A stretch of DNA of 64,000 nt from Kosakonia oryzae (GCF_001658025.2 NZ_CP014007.2:2852001-2916000), one strand, 5' to 3'; positions 38,912 through 48,731 are shown, counted from the first letter of the stretch. A program made the numbers and translations. Notes: generated by a model not told the origin, from the letters alone.

Positions 38912-39083
38912 AGCCGTTTCCTCTTTATCGTTCTCTGTTTCTGAACGCTATTGGCAACCGATGCAATCGGTATTTATTTACTGAATGCAAAGTGAGATCT
39001 ACATCACAAAATGTTTGTATTTTCGCCAACAAAAGCTTTAAGATCTTCTCCTCTTCTTTTTTCTAACCAAGCCAGAACACTTT

Positions 39084-40286
39084 ATGACTACGAATACCGT
39101 TTCACGAAAAGTCGCGTGGCTTCGGGTTGTGACGCTTGCCGTCGCTGCTTTCATTTTTAATACCACCGAGTTCGTGCCCGTGGGGTTACTGTCGGATATC
39201 GCTCAGAGCTTCGACATGGAGACCGCGCAGGTGGGGATTATGCTGACCATCTACGCCTGGGTTGTGGCGCTGATGTCGCTGCCCTTTATGCTGCTGACCA
39301 GCCAGATCGAGCGTCGTAAACTGTTGATTGGTTTGTTTGTGTTGTTTATTGCCAGCCATGTGCTGTCGTTTCTGGCGTGGAACTTTAAAGTGCTGGTGAT
39401 AAGCCGCATCGGTATTGCTTTCGCCCATGCGATTTTCTGGTCGATCACTGCCTCGCTGGCAATCCGCCTGGCTCCTGCCGGTAAACGCGCGCAGGCGCTG
39501 AGCCTTATCGCCACCGGTACGGCACTGGCGATGGTGCTGGGTCTGCCGATTGGCCGCATTGTCGGGCAATATTTTGGCTGGCGCACCACCTTCTTTGCCA
39601 TCGGTCTTGGCGCGCTCATCACGCTGGTTTCTCTGATAAAACTGCTGCCGTCGCTGCCTAGCGAACACTCCGGCTCGCTGAAAAGCCTGCCGCTGCTGTT
39701 CCGTCGTCCGGCGCTGATGTGCATCTACCTGCTGACGGTGGTGGTGGTGACCGCCCATTACACCGCTTACAGCTATATTGAGCCGTTTGTGCAGAATGTG
39801 GCGGGCTTTAGCGCCGGTTTCGCCACCGTACTGCTGCTGATCCTCGGCGGCGCGGGCATTATCGGCAGTATCTTGTTCGGTAAGTTGGGCAACCAGCACG
39901 CGTCCGGTCTGGTGTGCAGCGCGATTGGCCTGCTGGTATTGTCGCTGGTGTTAATGCTGCCCGCTTCCGGCAGTGAAATGCATCTGGCGGTGCTGAGCGT
40001 TTTCTGGGGCATTGCGATTATGATTATCGGCCTCGGTATGCAGGTGAAAGTGCTGGCGCTGGCGCCCGATGCCACTGACGTAGCGATGGCGCTGTTTTCC
40101 GGCATTTTTAATATTGGCATTGGCGCCGGTGCGCTGGTTGGCAACCAGATCAGTCTGCACTGGTCGATGGATATCATCGGCTATGCGGGTGCCATCCCGG
40201 CGATTGCCGCGCTGGTATGGGCGGTGGTGATTTTCCGCCGCTGGCCGGTAAAACTGGAAGAACAGATAAGCCACAGCCATATGTAA
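39084..40286 (+). CDS. sotB: sugar efflux transporter SotB (YdeA)
   Basis: 400 residues, 12-helix major facilitator, close to E. coli SotB ([21 protein letters not shown] near the start). Exports arabinose and IPTG-like sugars with proton exchange across the inner membrane. Position next to the mar locus is as in E. coli, though there a lipoprotein gene is not interposed. Confidence 0.94.
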   Translation: MTTNTVSRKVAWLRVVTLAVAAFIFNTTEFVPVGLLSDIAQSFDMETAQVGIMLTIYAWVVALMSLPFMLLTSQIERRKLLIGLFVLFIASHVLSFLAWNFKVLVISRIGIAFAHAIFWSITASLAIRLAPAGKRAQALSLIATGTALAMVLGLPIGRIVGQYFGWRTTFFAIGLGALITLVSLIKLLPSLPSEHSGSLKSLPLLFRRPALMCIYLLTVVVVTAHYTAYSYIEPFVQNVAGFSAGFATVLLLILGGAGIIGSILFGKLGNQHASGLVCSAIGLLVLSLVLMLPASGSEMHLAVLSVFWGIAIMIIGLGMQVKVLALAPDATDVAMALFSGIFNIGIGAGALVGNQISLHWSMDIIGYAGAIPAIAALVWAVVIFRRWPVKLEEQISHSHM

Positions 40287-40298
40287 GCGGCTCGCGGA

Positions 40299-41453
40299 TC
40301 ACAGCGTTTCGGACACCATTTTGTCCATCACCGCGGTTTGCCAGTCAAACCACGGGTTCCAGGTCAGGCGGGCGTGAATTTTACCCGCTTCGACCAGCCC
40401 CCAGTCGGAATACCACACCTCGTCCCCCTTCAGGCAGCGCTGCGCTGCGTCGTCAGGCTGACCGTTGGCGCAGAGCAACACGCTGCCTTTGCGGCCATAC
40501 AGCGGGTTTTGCGGCGAAAACAGCACTGACATATGCGAAAACTGGCTGATGCGATCCTGCGGCAGAAAATCCGTTTTCACCAGAATGCGGGAGACGTTCG
40601 CCACTTCCGGACGCGGTGCGCCGTACCAGATCAGCCGGCTGGCGGGATGGGGAAAGCTGCGATCAAAATGGTCGAGGATCCAACGGGTATTGAGCACGGA
40701 ATCATGCTCGGTCAGCACAATCAGCGCCGGTTTGTCCCAGGTTTTACGCGCCAGCCACCGCTGGGCACTGGCGCTGGTCCGCCAGAACTGGGCAAACCCA
40801 TTCGTCGGTACGCGTAAATAACGGGTGGCGATCTGCTGCGGGAATATCGCGCTCGGTGGGCGCAGCCAGTCGCGAAACAGCGCTACCGTCGGGGCGAGAA
40901 AATCGTAGCTGGTGTTGGATTTAAACGCCGGAGAGAACAACAGCAAGCCCTGCACCCGATCGTGATGCGTCATGGCATACTCCAGCGCCAGATTGCCGCC
41001 GGTGGAGAAGCCGCCGAGCCACAGTGTATCCACCTCTTTTGCCAGGATATCGGCCTGTTCGCGCACCACCTGCCGCCACTGTTCGACGCTGACGTTCAGC
41101 AGGTCAGAGGGCCGGGTGCCGTGCCCCGGCAAAAGGACAGTGCGCACCAAAAAACCCTGTTTCGCCAGCGCTGGCGCAATATCGACAAACGAGCCAGGCC
41201 CATCGCCAAGGCCGTGGATCAGTAAAATGCCTTTACGGGCAGGCTGCGACGGGCGCCACTCCTGCGGCGTGTTGAGCGCCAGCTCCGCCGATTTATCCAG
41301 CGTCTGAAAGGCCCGATGCGCGCGTACATAGTCGCGGGTTTGTAACTGATAATCGGCAAAACTTGCCTGCCCCAGCGGCGGTGGCGCGGTGTGCTGATGC
41401 TGACAGCCTGCCAGCAACAACATCACGATCGCCAGCACAACCCCTCTACCCAT
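40299..41453 (-). CDS. lipoprotein alpha/beta-hydrolase
   Basis: 384 residues with a lipoprotein signal (LLLAGCQH, Cys at about 17) and an alpha/beta-hydrolase core: HGLGDGPGSF (oxyanion region), nucleophile elbow GGFSTGGNLAL, and LTEHDSVLN with the acid. It would be a membrane-anchored periplasmic lipase/esterase. Its start overlaps the marC stop as TGATG, so it is coupled to marC. Substrate unknown. Confidence 0.88.
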   Translation of the reverse strand: MGRGVVLAIVMLLLAGCQHQHTAPPPLGQASFADYQLQTRDYVRAHRAFQTLDKSAELALNTPQEWRPSQPARKGILLIHGLGDGPGSFVDIAPALAKQGFLVRTVLLPGHGTRPSDLLNVSVEQWRQVVREQADILAKEVDTLWLGGFSTGGNLALEYAMTHHDRVQGLLLFSPAFKSNTSYDFLAPTVALFRDWLRPPSAIFPQQIATRYLRVPTNGFAQFWRTSASAQRWLARKTWDKPALIVLTEHDSVLNTRWILDHFDRSFPHPASRLIWYGAPRPEVANVSRILVKTDFLPQDRISQFSHMSVLFSPQNPLYGRKGSVLLCANGQPDDAAQRCLKGDEVWYSDWGLVEAGKIHARLTWNPWFDWQTAVMDKMVSETL

Positions 41454-42127
41454 CAGGCGGCTCCGTGGAAAGTGGTAATAATCTCCAGCACGCCGTTGAT
41501 GATAAATTGTACGCCCATGCAGACCAGCAAAAAGCCCATCAACCGGGAGATCGCTTCTATTCCGCCCTTACCGACCAGCCGCATGATCGCGCCGGAACTG
41601 CGCAGACTGCCCCATAAAATCACCGACACGGCGGCAAAAACGAGCGGCGGCGCAAGGACAATCACCCAGTCGGGAAACGTCGAGCTGTGGCGAATGGTGG
41701 ACGCCGAACTGATGATCATGGCGATAGTGCCCGGCCCGGCGGTGCTGGGCATCGCCAGCGGTACGAAGGCAATATTGGTACCGGGCTCATCCTCCAGCTC
41801 TTCAGATTTGGTTTTTGCTTCCGGCGATTCGTGCGGTTTTTGCTGCGGGAACAGCATGCGAAAACCAATAAAGGCGACAATCAACCCACCGGCAATCCGC
41901 AAACCCGGGATCGAGATGCCGAACGTGTTCATCACCAACTGCCCGGCATAATACGCCACCATCATAATGATGAAGACGTACACCGACGCCATCAGCGCTT
42001 GTTGATTACGCTGGGCGCTATTCATATTGCCCGCCAGCCCTAAAAACAGCGCTACGGTGGTTAACGGGTTCGCCAGCGGCAGTATCACCACCAGCCCCAG
42101 GCCGATAGCTTTAAACAATTCAAGCAT
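41453..42127 (-). CDS. marC: MarC-family inner-membrane protein
   Basis: 224 residues with six hydrophobic helices, matching E. coli MarC ([20 protein letters not shown]). Function unknown despite its place in the multiple-antibiotic-resistance locus. Start at the Met aligned with E. coli, with AAGGAGCG upstream. Divergent from marRAB across the marO region. Confidence 0.94.
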   Translation of the reverse strand: MLELFKAIGLGLVVILPLANPLTTVALFLGLAGNMNSAQRNQQALMASVYVFIIMMVAYYAGQLVMNTFGISIPGLRIAGGLIVAFIGFRMLFPQQKPHESPEAKTKSEELEDEPGTNIAFVPLAMPSTAGPGTIAMIISSASTIRHSSTFPDWVIVLAPPLVFAAVSVILWGSLRSSGAIMRLVGKGGIEAISRLMGFLLVCMGVQFIINGVLEIITTFHGAA

Positions 42128-42272
42128 GATGCGCGACGCTCCTTGTGTGGTCAAAGCCCGGGCAGTATAGCGTTAACACAGCGGCAATGGGATGGTTGTA
42201 GATTGGCTACAGCACCTTAACGCAAACCGATTCAGTTGTTTACGTGGTGTAAAATTTTACCGTTATGAAACG

Positions 42273-42292
42273 TTTTAGCAAATAGTGGCATC
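42273..42292 (+). promoter_or_regulatory. marbox (MarA/SoxS/Rob site)
   Basis: TTTTAGCAAATAGTGGCATC, close to the E. coli marbox ATTTAGCAAAACGTGGCATC, located 16 bp upstream of the mar -35 element as in E. coli. Confidence 0.85.
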
Positions 42293-42307
42293 CGGGAATC
42301 CATTCTG

Positions 42308-42366
42308 TTGACTTATATTTGCCTGAGCAATAATATCTGCCGTGATTAATCTACTTGCCGGGGCAA
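42308..42366 (+). promoter_or_regulatory. marO: marRAB promoter with two MarR operators
   Basis: Promoter TTGACT (42308-42313), 17 bp, TAATAT (42331-42336). MarR site I is TTGCCTGAGCAA (42319-42330), between the promoter elements; site II is TTGCCGGGGCAA (42355-42366), just before the marR start. Same arrangement as E. coli marO, so repression by MarR and induction by its ligands is expected. Confidence 0.9.
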
Positions 42367-42371
42367 CCATT

Positions 42372-42806
42372 GTGAAAAGCACGAATGATTTGTTTAACGA
42401 TATCATTCCTTTAGGCCGCTTAATCCATATGGTTAACCAGAAAAAAGATCGTTTATTGAACGACTATTTATCGCCGCTGGATATCACTGCCACCCAGTTT
42501 AAGGTGCTGTGTTCTATCCGCTGCCAAACCTGTATCACCCCGGTAGAACTAAAAAAAATTCTTTCCGTCGATCTCGGCGCCCTGACCCGCATGCTGGACA
42601 GACTGGTATGCAAAGGCTGGATCGTGCGTAACCCGAATCCGAATGACAAACGCGGCGTGTTGGTGCAATTAACGCCCGACGGCGCGGCGCTTTGTGAGCA
42701 ATGTCATCAATTGGTAGGGAAAGATCTGCACCAGGAATTAACAAAAAACTTAACGGCAGAAGAAGTGGCAACCCTTGAGTCTTTGCTCAGGAAAATATTG
42801 CCGTAA
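42372..42806 (+). CDS. marR: multiple antibiotic resistance repressor MarR
   Basis: 144 residues from a GTG start, exactly as in E. coli MarR (KSTNDLFNDIIPLGRLIHMV). Winged-helix dimer with VDLGALTRMLDRLVCKGWI as the recognition region; the redox-relevant cysteine in LVCKGW is present. Represses marRAB by binding marO. The 10-codon longer frame upstream overlaps operator II and is not used. Confidence 0.97.
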   Translation: MKSTNDLFNDIIPLGRLIHMVNQKKDRLLNDYLSPLDITATQFKVLCSIRCQTCITPVELKKILSVDLGALTRMLDRLVCKGWIVRNPNPNDKRGVLVQLTPDGAALCEQCHQLVGKDLHQELTKNLTAEEVATLESLLRKILP

Positions 42807-42818
42807 AAACAAAGAGGT

Positions 42819-43205
42819 ATGACGATGTCCAGACGCAATACTGACGCTATCACCATTCATAGCATTTTGGACTGGATCGAGGATAACCTGGAATCGCCGC
42901 TGTCACTGGAAAAAGTGTCAGAACGTTCAGGTTACTCCAAGTGGCACCTGCAACGGATGTTTAAAAAAGAGACTGGTCATTCGCTGGGCCAATACATTCG
43001 CAGCCGCAAGCTGACGGAAATTGCGCAAAAGCTCAAGGAGAGCAACGAACCGATCCTGTATCTGGCGGAGCGTTACGGGTTTGAATCGCAACAAACCCTG
43101 ACCCGCACGTTCAAAAACTATTTTGACGTGCCGCCACATAAATTCCGCGTGACAGATATGCCTGCTGAATCAAGGTATCTCTACCCGCTCAACCATGCTT
43201 GTTAA
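42819..43205 (+). CDS. marA: MarA global activator
   Basis: 128 residues, nearly identical to E. coli MarA ([60 protein letters not shown]). Double helix-turn-helix monomer that binds marboxes and activates efflux and stress genes. Twelve bp after marR in the marRAB operon. Confidence 0.98.
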   Translation: MTMSRRNTDAITIHSILDWIEDNLESPLSLEKVSERSGYSKWHLQRMFKKETGHSLGQYIRSRKLTEIAQKLKESNEPILYLAERYGFESQQTLTRTFKNYFDVPPHKFRVTDMPAESRYLYPLNHAC

Positions 43206-43239
43206 TTATCGCCTGTTTTAAAGACGTATCGAGGAATGT

Positions 43240-43455
43240 ATGAAACGTATTGCCTGTGCCGCCATCACGCTGATGGTTCTGTTTTCCGGCCAGAGTTATG
43301 CGGAACAATTCAATCATCCGGCGCCGCAAGATTCCCGCGACGCGATGATTTTACCCGCCCCCCAACAAACATCGCCGTATGACTTTAACCATATGGGTGT
43401 GGGCAGTGACAAATCCGACGCATTAGGCGTGCCCTATTACAATCAGCACGGCTAA
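43240..43455 (+). CDS. marB: periplasmic MarB
   Basis: 71 residues with a signal peptide (cleavage after SYA) and the conserved end NHMGVGSDKSDALGVPYYNQ, as in E. coli MarB. It is reported to dampen marA expression indirectly from the periplasm. Third gene of the operon, followed by a strong terminator. Confidence 0.95.
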   Translation: MKRIACAAITLMVLFSGQSYAEQFNHPAPQDSRDAMILPAPQQTSPYDFNHMGVGSDKSDALGVPYYNQHG

Positions 43456-43462
43456 TCGTTTT

Positions 43463-43490
43463 GCCCCGCATCAGCGGGGCTTTTTTATTT
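43463..43490 (+). terminator. marRAB terminator
   Basis: GCCCCGC / GCGGGGC stem with a short loop followed by TTTTTTATTT, eight bases after the marB stop. Confidence 0.92.
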
Positions 43491-43522
43491 CCTGCCTGAT
43501 TAGCCCTTCTCCGACCAACCGA

Positions 43523-44416
43523 TTAGGCCTGCACCGCCCGGCGCAGACGAAAACCAAACACGTTGATATACAGACCGCCCATCACCAGCACCGCACCTGC
43601 CAGTTGCAGGGCCGATAAGGTTTCGCCCAACAGAATTGCCGCGCTCGCCATGCCAACGACCGGCACCAGCAGCGACAGCGGCGCAACGCGCCAGGTTTCA
43701 TAGCGCCCCAGCAGCGAGCCCCAGATGCCGTAACCGATAATGGTCGCGACAAACGCCAGATAGACCAGCGACAGCAGCGTGGTGGTATCAATGCTCACCA
43801 GGCTTCGCAGCATTAACGCCGGGCCGTCGAACACCAGTGAAGCAATCATAAACGGCACAATCGGAATTAACGCACTCCACACCACCAGCGACATCACCGC
43901 CGGACGCGAGCCGTGCTGCATGATTTTTTTGTTGAAGATATTGCCACAGGCCCAACTGAACGCCGCCGCCAGCGTCAACACAAAACCCACCAGCGGAATG
44001 TGCTGACCATTAAGACTCGACTCGATCAACACCAACACCCCCACTACCGCCAGCGAAATGCCGATCAGCTGTTTTGATTGCAGCCGCTCGCCGAATACAC
44101 CCGCGCCGAGAATAATGGTGAAAAAGGCCTGTGCCTGTAATACCAGCGATGCCAGCCCGGCAGGCATGCCGAATTTGATGGCACAAAACAGAAAGGCGAA
44201 CTGACCGAAACTGATCGTCAGCCCGTAACCCAGCAACAGACGCAGTGGAATGTTGGGCCGTGCGACGAACAAAATTGCCGGGAACGCCACTAACACAAAG
44301 CGTAAACCTGCCAACATCAACGGCGGCATACTGTGCAGGCCAACTTTGATCACCACAAAATTCAGCCCCCACGCCACGACCACCAGCATTGCCAGCAGTA
44401 CATCTTTACGCGTCAT
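43523..44416 (-). CDS. eamA: cysteine/O-acetylserine exporter EamA
   Basis: 297 residues with ten hydrophobic helices (two EamA repeats), matching E. coli EamA/YdeD (LVVVAWGLNFVVIKVGLHSM). Exports O-acetylserine and cysteine across the inner membrane. Start at the Met that aligns with E. coli. Convergent with marRAB. Confidence 0.95.
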   Translation of the reverse strand: MTRKDVLLAMLVVVAWGLNFVVIKVGLHSMPPLMLAGLRFVLVAFPAILFVARPNIPLRLLLGYGLTISFGQFAFLFCAIKFGMPAGLASLVLQAQAFFTIILGAGVFGERLQSKQLIGISLAVVGVLVLIESSLNGQHIPLVGFVLTLAAAFSWACGNIFNKKIMQHGSRPAVMSLVVWSALIPIVPFMIASLVFDGPALMLRSLVSIDTTTLLSLVYLAFVATIIGYGIWGSLLGRYETWRVAPLSLLVPVVGMASAAILLGETLSALQLAGAVLVMGGLYINVFGFRLRRAVQA

Positions 44417-44606
44417 TCTTCGCCCCTGTAGTTTCAATTTTTGTAAAATTTACGTTAACGCAAAAAATAGTACAGCGACAGATCATTAAATTCGGTAGGT
44501 CAGTTTGGGCATTTGTCGCTAAATGAGCCGTTGAACATAGCGGTTTATGCATGTTATTGCTGTATACATCACAAAAAACTATAACAACCAGCATGTCGGG
44601 CAAAAC

Positions 44607-45794
44607 ATGACCACACCACAAACACGATCCACCGTCGCACTACTGGCGTCCTCTCTGTTATTAACCATTGGTCGCGGCGCAACGCTGCCGTTTATGACCA
44701 TCTATCTTAATCGCCAGTACGGCATGGCCGTCGATCAGGTCGGTTATGCTATGTCCGTCGCGCTGACTATCGGTGTTGTCTTCAGCCTTGGTTTCGGCAT
44801 GCTGGCGGATAAGTTCGACAAAAAGCGCTATATGTTGCTGGCGATCGTCGCCTTTATCACCGGTTTCGCCGCCATTCCGTTGACGCATAACGCCGGGCTG
44901 GTGGTGCTCTTTTTCGCCCTGATCAACTGCGCTTATTCGGTCTTCTCCACGGTGCTGAAAGCCTATTTTGCCGATACGCTCACGCCGACGGCGAAAGCGA
45001 AGGTCTTTTCGCTTAACTACACCTTTCTCAACATCGGCTGGACCGTCGGCCCGCCGCTGGGCACGCTGCTGGTGATGCAAAGCATTAATCTGCCGTTCTG
45101 GCTGGCGGCGGTCTGCGCGGCATTCCCGCTGGTCTTTATCCAGTTTTTTGTCCGCCGCGTGGCCGTGGGCAGCGGCATGGAGCCTGCGGTTCCCTGGTCG
45201 CCGTCGGTGCTGCTGAAAGACAAAGCGCTCGGCTGGTTTACCCTCTCGAACCTGCTTGCTTCCTTCGTTTGCGGCTCTTTCGCCTCGTGCCTTTCCCAGT
45301 ACGTGATGGCCGTAGCGGACAGCGATTTTGCGGAAAAAGTGGTGGCCGTTGTGCTGCCGGTCAACGCCGCTATCGTGGTCTCGCTGCAATACGCTGTCGG
45401 GCGCAAACTGACCGCCGCCAACCTGCGTCCGCTCATGGCGTTCGGCACGCTTTGCTTCGTAGTGGGGCTGGTGGGGTTTATGCTCTCCGGCAACAACTTA
45501 TGGCTGTGGGGGCTCTCCGCTGCGGTATTTACGCTGGGCGAAGTGATTTATGCGCCAGGTGAATATTTGTTGATCGATAACATCGCGCCGCCGGGGATGA
45601 AAGCCACTTATTTTTCCGCCCAGGCGCTGGGCTGGCTGGGTGCAGCAATGAACCCGCTACTGACCGGGATCATTCTCACCACCCTGCCTGCCTGGTCGCT
45701 GTTTGTGATCCTGATCGTCACCATTGGCATCGCATGGCTGATGCTGGTGAAAGGGATGCAGGTACGGCAATGGGGCGCGGTGCCAGCGCAATAA
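44607..45794 (+). CDS. ydeE: MFS transporter YdeE
   Basis: 395 residues from ATG 44607, the E. coli YdeE length. Twelve-helix major facilitator (LASSLLLTIGRGATLPFMTI, VGPPLGTLLVMQSINLPFWL). In E. coli it has been linked to dipeptide/arabinose-type export; substrate not deducible here. The frame continues 20 codons upstream without family support. Confidence 0.93.
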   Translation: MTTPQTRSTVALLASSLLLTIGRGATLPFMTIYLNRQYGMAVDQVGYAMSVALTIGVVFSLGFGMLADKFDKKRYMLLAIVAFITGFAAIPLTHNAGLVVLFFALINCAYSVFSTVLKAYFADTLTPTAKAKVFSLNYTFLNIGWTVGPPLGTLLVMQSINLPFWLAAVCAAFPLVFIQFFVRRVAVGSGMEPAVPWSPSVLLKDKALGWFTLSNLLASFVCGSFASCLSQYVMAVADSDFAEKVVAVVLPVNAAIVVSLQYAVGRKLTAANLRPLMAFGTLCFVVGLVGFMLSGNNLWLWGLSAAVFTLGEVIYAPGEYLLIDNIAPPGMKATYFSAQALGWLGAAMNPLLTGIILTTLPAWSLFVILIVTIGIAWLMLVKGMQVRQWGAVPAQ

Positions 45795-45800
45795 ATATCC

Positions 45801-45830
45801 GTGCCTGATGGCGGCCGCGCCATCAGGCAC
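45801..45830. repeat. REP-like extragenic palindrome
   Basis: GTGCCTGATGGCG / CGCCATCAGGCAC around GCCG, between the convergent ydeE and MetE-like genes. Perfect 13-bp arms and the 'GCCTGATGGCG' core resemble enterobacterial repetitive extragenic palindromes; it may also terminate transcription. Confidence 0.7.
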
Positions 45831-45848
45831 TCACAGCGGTTTACCGAC

Positions 45849-46952
45849 TCACCACACTTGTGCGGCGATATTAGTCACCAGACGCACTTTGTCCCACTGC
45901 TGCTCCGGCGTTAACGAGTTGCCCTCTTCGGTGGAGGCAAAACCGCACTGCGGGCTGAGGCAAATCTGGTTGATATCCACATATTTTGCCGCTTCCGCGA
46001 TACGCGCTTTCACGCCTTCCGGGTTTTCCAGCTCGCCGTTTTTGGTAGTAATCAACCCCAGCACTACCTGCTGTTTACCCGGACGAACAAAGCGCAGCGG
46101 TGCAAAATCACCGGAACGATCGTTGTCATATTCAAGGAAGAAGGCATCGACATTGACGCTGCCAAACAGCACTTCTGCCACCGGCTCGTAGCCGCCTTCG
46201 GAAATCCAGGTCGAACGGAAATTGCCGCGGCAGACATGCAACCCGATGGTCAGATCTTCCGGCTTACCTTCCAGCGCTTTATTGAGTACGCGGGCATAAA
46301 TGTGCGCCAGTTCATCCGGATCGTCACCGCGTTCGCGGATCTGGCGACGCTGATCGTCAGAGCAGAGATAGGCCCAGACGGTGTCATCCAGTTGCAGATA
46401 GCGACAGCCGGCGGCATAGAAGGCGTGGATGGCATCGCGCCAGGTGGTCGCCAGATCGTCAAAATAGGCATCCAGCTGCGGATAGACGGTCGCATCAATA
46501 TCTTTACGCCCGCCGCGGAAGTGCAGCACGCTCGGGCTGGGGATGGTCATCTTCGGCTGTGCGTTGCCGCTGATGCTTTTCAGATAGCGGAAATCATTCA
46601 GCATTGGGTGATCGCCAAAACGCAGTTTACCGGTGACGCGTACGCCGTGGGCTTTGGTTTGCACGCCGTTAAACTGAATGCCTTTCTCCGAATCGTAACG
46701 CTCAACCCCTTCCAGGCCGTCGAAGAAATCAAAGTGCCACCAGGCGCGACGAAACTCCCCGTCCGTCACCACATGCAGACCGCAGGCGCACTGCTGTTCA
46801 ACGACATGACGGATGGCCTCATCTTCGACACTGCGCAGCTGCTGTGCGGTGATCTCGCCCTGCGCATACTGCTGGCGGGCATTTTTGATGGCATCCGGTC
46901 GCAAGAAGCTGCCGACTACGTCTGCGCGGAAAGGGGCCTGATGTCGCTGCAT
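45849..46952 (-). CDS. MetE-like cobalamin-independent methyltransferase (YxjG/YxjH-type)
   Basis: 367 residues corresponding to the C-terminal catalytic barrel of MetE without its N-terminal domain. Zinc/thiolate ligands are visible: HVCRGNF (His and Cys) and CLSPQCGFAS (Cys), and the active-site DGEFRR and QLDDTVWAY. Probably methylates homocysteine or a related thiol. GAGGAGAAT precedes the ATG. Upstream putative MetJ and MetR sites support a methionine link. The methyl donor is unknown. Confidence 0.9.
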   Translation of the reverse strand: MQRHQAPFRADVVGSFLRPDAIKNARQQYAQGEITAQQLRSVEDEAIRHVVEQQCACGLHVVTDGEFRRAWWHFDFFDGLEGVERYDSEKGIQFNGVQTKAHGVRVTGKLRFGDHPMLNDFRYLKSISGNAQPKMTIPSPSVLHFRGGRKDIDATVYPQLDAYFDDLATTWRDAIHAFYAAGCRYLQLDDTVWAYLCSDDQRRQIRERGDDPDELAHIYARVLNKALEGKPEDLTIGLHVCRGNFRSTWISEGGYEPVAEVLFGSVNVDAFFLEYDNDRSGDFAPLRFVRPGKQQVVLGLITTKNGELENPEGVKARIAEAAKYVDINQICLSPQCGFASTEEGNSLTPEQQWDKVRLVTNIAAQVW

Positions 46953-47018
46953 GGTTATTCTCCTCGAACGCCGGAGCAGATGATTACCCGGCGTGATAAT
47001 TCATAATTTGAATGTTTT

Positions 47019-47034
47019 AGCCTTCTGGATGGCT
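47019..47034 (-). promoter_or_regulatory. candidate tandem MetJ boxes
   Basis: On the minus strand two adjacent octamers, AGCCATCC and AGAAGGCT, match the met-box AGACGTCT at 5 and 6 of 8 positions and are embedded in an inverted repeat TTTAGCC/GGCTAAA (47016-47037). It lies 67-82 bp before the MetE-like start codon. Confidence 0.4.
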
Positions 47035-47076
47035 AAATGTCCAAACAAAATGTCACACCGGGCAGAGCGCAGCAAC

Positions 47077-47109
47077 AGAGAAAATTTCACCATGCATGAG
47101 AAAGTTTCA
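47077..47109 (-). promoter_or_regulatory. candidate pair of MetR sites
   Basis: On the minus strand TGAAACTTTCTCA (47097-47109) and TGAAATTTTCTCT (47077-47089), 20 bp apart, resemble the MetR site TGAA-N5-TTCA, each with an imperfect right half. Position upstream of the candidate MetJ boxes is like metE of E. coli. Confidence 0.4.
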
Positions 47110-47138
47110 TGATGGCATCATCAAGATGAAAAAAGCGA

Positions 47139-47552
47139 TTAGACATCCGCTTCGCGCTGGCCGCTGGCGAAGGCATAACCTTCATCTTCCCAGCCAGTGA
47201 TGCCACCAATCATGATTTTGACCGGCAGCCCCAGCCGCGCCAGTTTCAGCGCCGCGCGATCGGCGCCGTTGCAGTGCGGTCCGGCGCAGTAGACCACAAA
47301 CAATGTATCCGACGGCCAGGCCGCCATGCGATCGGCCGTCATCATGCTGTGCGGCAGATGCACTGCGCCAGGAACGTGACGACGAGCGAATGTCTCCGGG
47401 CTGCCAACCACATGCAGCAGGACAAAATCTCTGTCGTCATGGGCGATAGCGTCATGCACATCGGCGCAATCTGTTTCAACGCTCAGGCGGCGCAGAAAGT
47501 GGCTGGTGGCTTGTTCAGGGGATGCGACGGGAAAATCAGTAACGTAGCTCAT
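47139..47552 (-). CDS. rhodanese-like sulfurtransferase
   Basis: 137 residues, single rhodanese domain. FVLLHVVGSPETFARRHVPGAVHLPH is the CH2A-like region; the active-site loop is CAGPHCNGAD, with the nucleophilic Cys at about 88. Transfers sulfane sulfur between thiols; partner unknown. Divergent from the FtrA-type regulator, about 90 bp between starts, so it is a likely target. Confidence 0.9.
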   Translation of the reverse strand: MSYVTDFPVASPEQATSHFLRRLSVETDCADVHDAIAHDDRDFVLLHVVGSPETFARRHVPGAVHLPHSMMTADRMAAWPSDTLFVVYCAGPHCNGADRAALKLARLGLPVKIMIGGITGWEDEGYAFASGQREADV

Positions 47553-47640
47553 CGTGCTTTCTCCTTGTTTGTGTTAACAGTAATCTAACCAAAACAGGAC
47601 AACTTCACTGCACCGTTCTATGCCAGATAACACCAGGATA

Positions 47641-48624
47641 ATGACAACTTTACGACATCCCCCTGCAGCGCATCGCGTCGTTGCCCTCGCCTATGATGGG
47701 CTGTGTACCTTTGAGTTTGGCGTCGCGGTGGAGATCTTCGGTCTGCCGCGCCCGGAAATGGGCGATAACTGGTATCACTTCGCCGTGGCGGCAGTGGATG
47801 CCGGAGAACTGCGGGCAACCGGCGGTATTCGCGTAACGGCCGAAGGCGGGCTGGAGCTGCTGGCCGACGCGCAGACCATTGTCGTGCCCGGCTGGCGCGG
47901 CGCAGAGTCGCCTGTTCCGGCTGATTTATGCACGGCGCTCCAGCAAGCCTGGCAGCGGGGTTGCCGCATTATCTCCATCTGTTCCGGGGTGTTTGTGCTG
48001 GCTGCGGCGGGCCTGTTAAACGGGCGCAAAGCCACCACCCACTGGCGTTATACCGACGGCCTGCGCGAGCGCTATCCGGCCATTGTGGTGCTGGAGGATG
48101 CGCTCTATTACGACGAAGGGAACGTGATGACCTCCGCGGGCAGCGCGGCGGGGATCGATCTTTGTCTGCATGTGGTCCGTGAGGATTTTGGCCTTGACGC
48201 GGCAAACATGGTCGCCCGGCGGCTGGTGGTTCAGCCACACCGCGATGGTTCGCAGACGCAGCAGCTTATCCGCCCGGTCGCCCGCACGCGCGAGAGCCGC
48301 CAGTTGGGGCAGTTGTTCGATTTCCTCCACCAGCAACTTGCGGAAAGTCATACCGTGGCGTCACTGGCGCAGCGGGTGGGCATGAGCCCGCGCACCTTTT
48401 TACGCCGCTTTCAGGAAACGACAGGCACCACGCCAGCGCGCTGGATTTTACAGGCGCGGTTGCAGCGCGCTCAGACGCTGCTCGAACAAACACGCATGGG
48501 GATTGATCTGGTCGCCGGGCAGGCCGGATTTGGTAATGCCGCGTCGCTGCGCCACCATTTTCATCAGCAATATGGCATGTCTCCGGCGATGTACCGCAAG
48601 AAGTTTGCCGAAGCGGCGAAATAA
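47641..48624 (+). CDS. ftrA: FtrA/GlxA-type regulator (DJ-1/PfpI domain plus AraC domain)
   Basis: 327 residues from ATG 47641 (AGGA upstream; an alternative ATG lies seven codons earlier). N-terminal DJ-1/PfpI-like domain (HRVVALAYDGLCTFEFGVAV, IISICSGVFVLAAAGLLNGR with the nucleophile-elbow Cys) and C-terminal AraC helix-turn-helix (VGMSPRTFLRRFQETTGTTP, GQAGFGNAASLRHHFHQQYG). It presumably controls the divergent rhodanese gene, a common pair. The symbol is by family only. Confidence 0.88.
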   Translation: MTTLRHPPAAHRVVALAYDGLCTFEFGVAVEIFGLPRPEMGDNWYHFAVAAVDAGELRATGGIRVTAEGGLELLADAQTIVVPGWRGAESPVPADLCTALQQAWQRGCRIISICSGVFVLAAAGLLNGRKATTHWRYTDGLRERYPAIVVLEDALYYDEGNVMTSAGSAAGIDLCLHVVREDFGLDAANMVARRLVVQPHRDGSQTQQLIRPVARTRESRQLGQLFDFLHQQLAESHTVASLAQRVGMSPRTFLRRFQETTGTTPARWILQARLQRAQTLLEQTRMGIDLVAGQAGFGNAASLRHHFHQQYGMSPAMYRKKFAEAAK

Positions 48625-48731
48625 CGCGCGCCATTCAGGCTTTATTGAGGTTCACCAGGTTATTATCTCTCCATCGCGGCTAAATAATTAAGGTAAGAGA
48701 GGCAAGTTGGTTAATTAGATGGAGGTTTAAA

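Noticed and set aside
39000..39030. CRP-like GTGA...TCAC pair before sotB
   Set aside because: The half-sites are eight bases apart instead of six.
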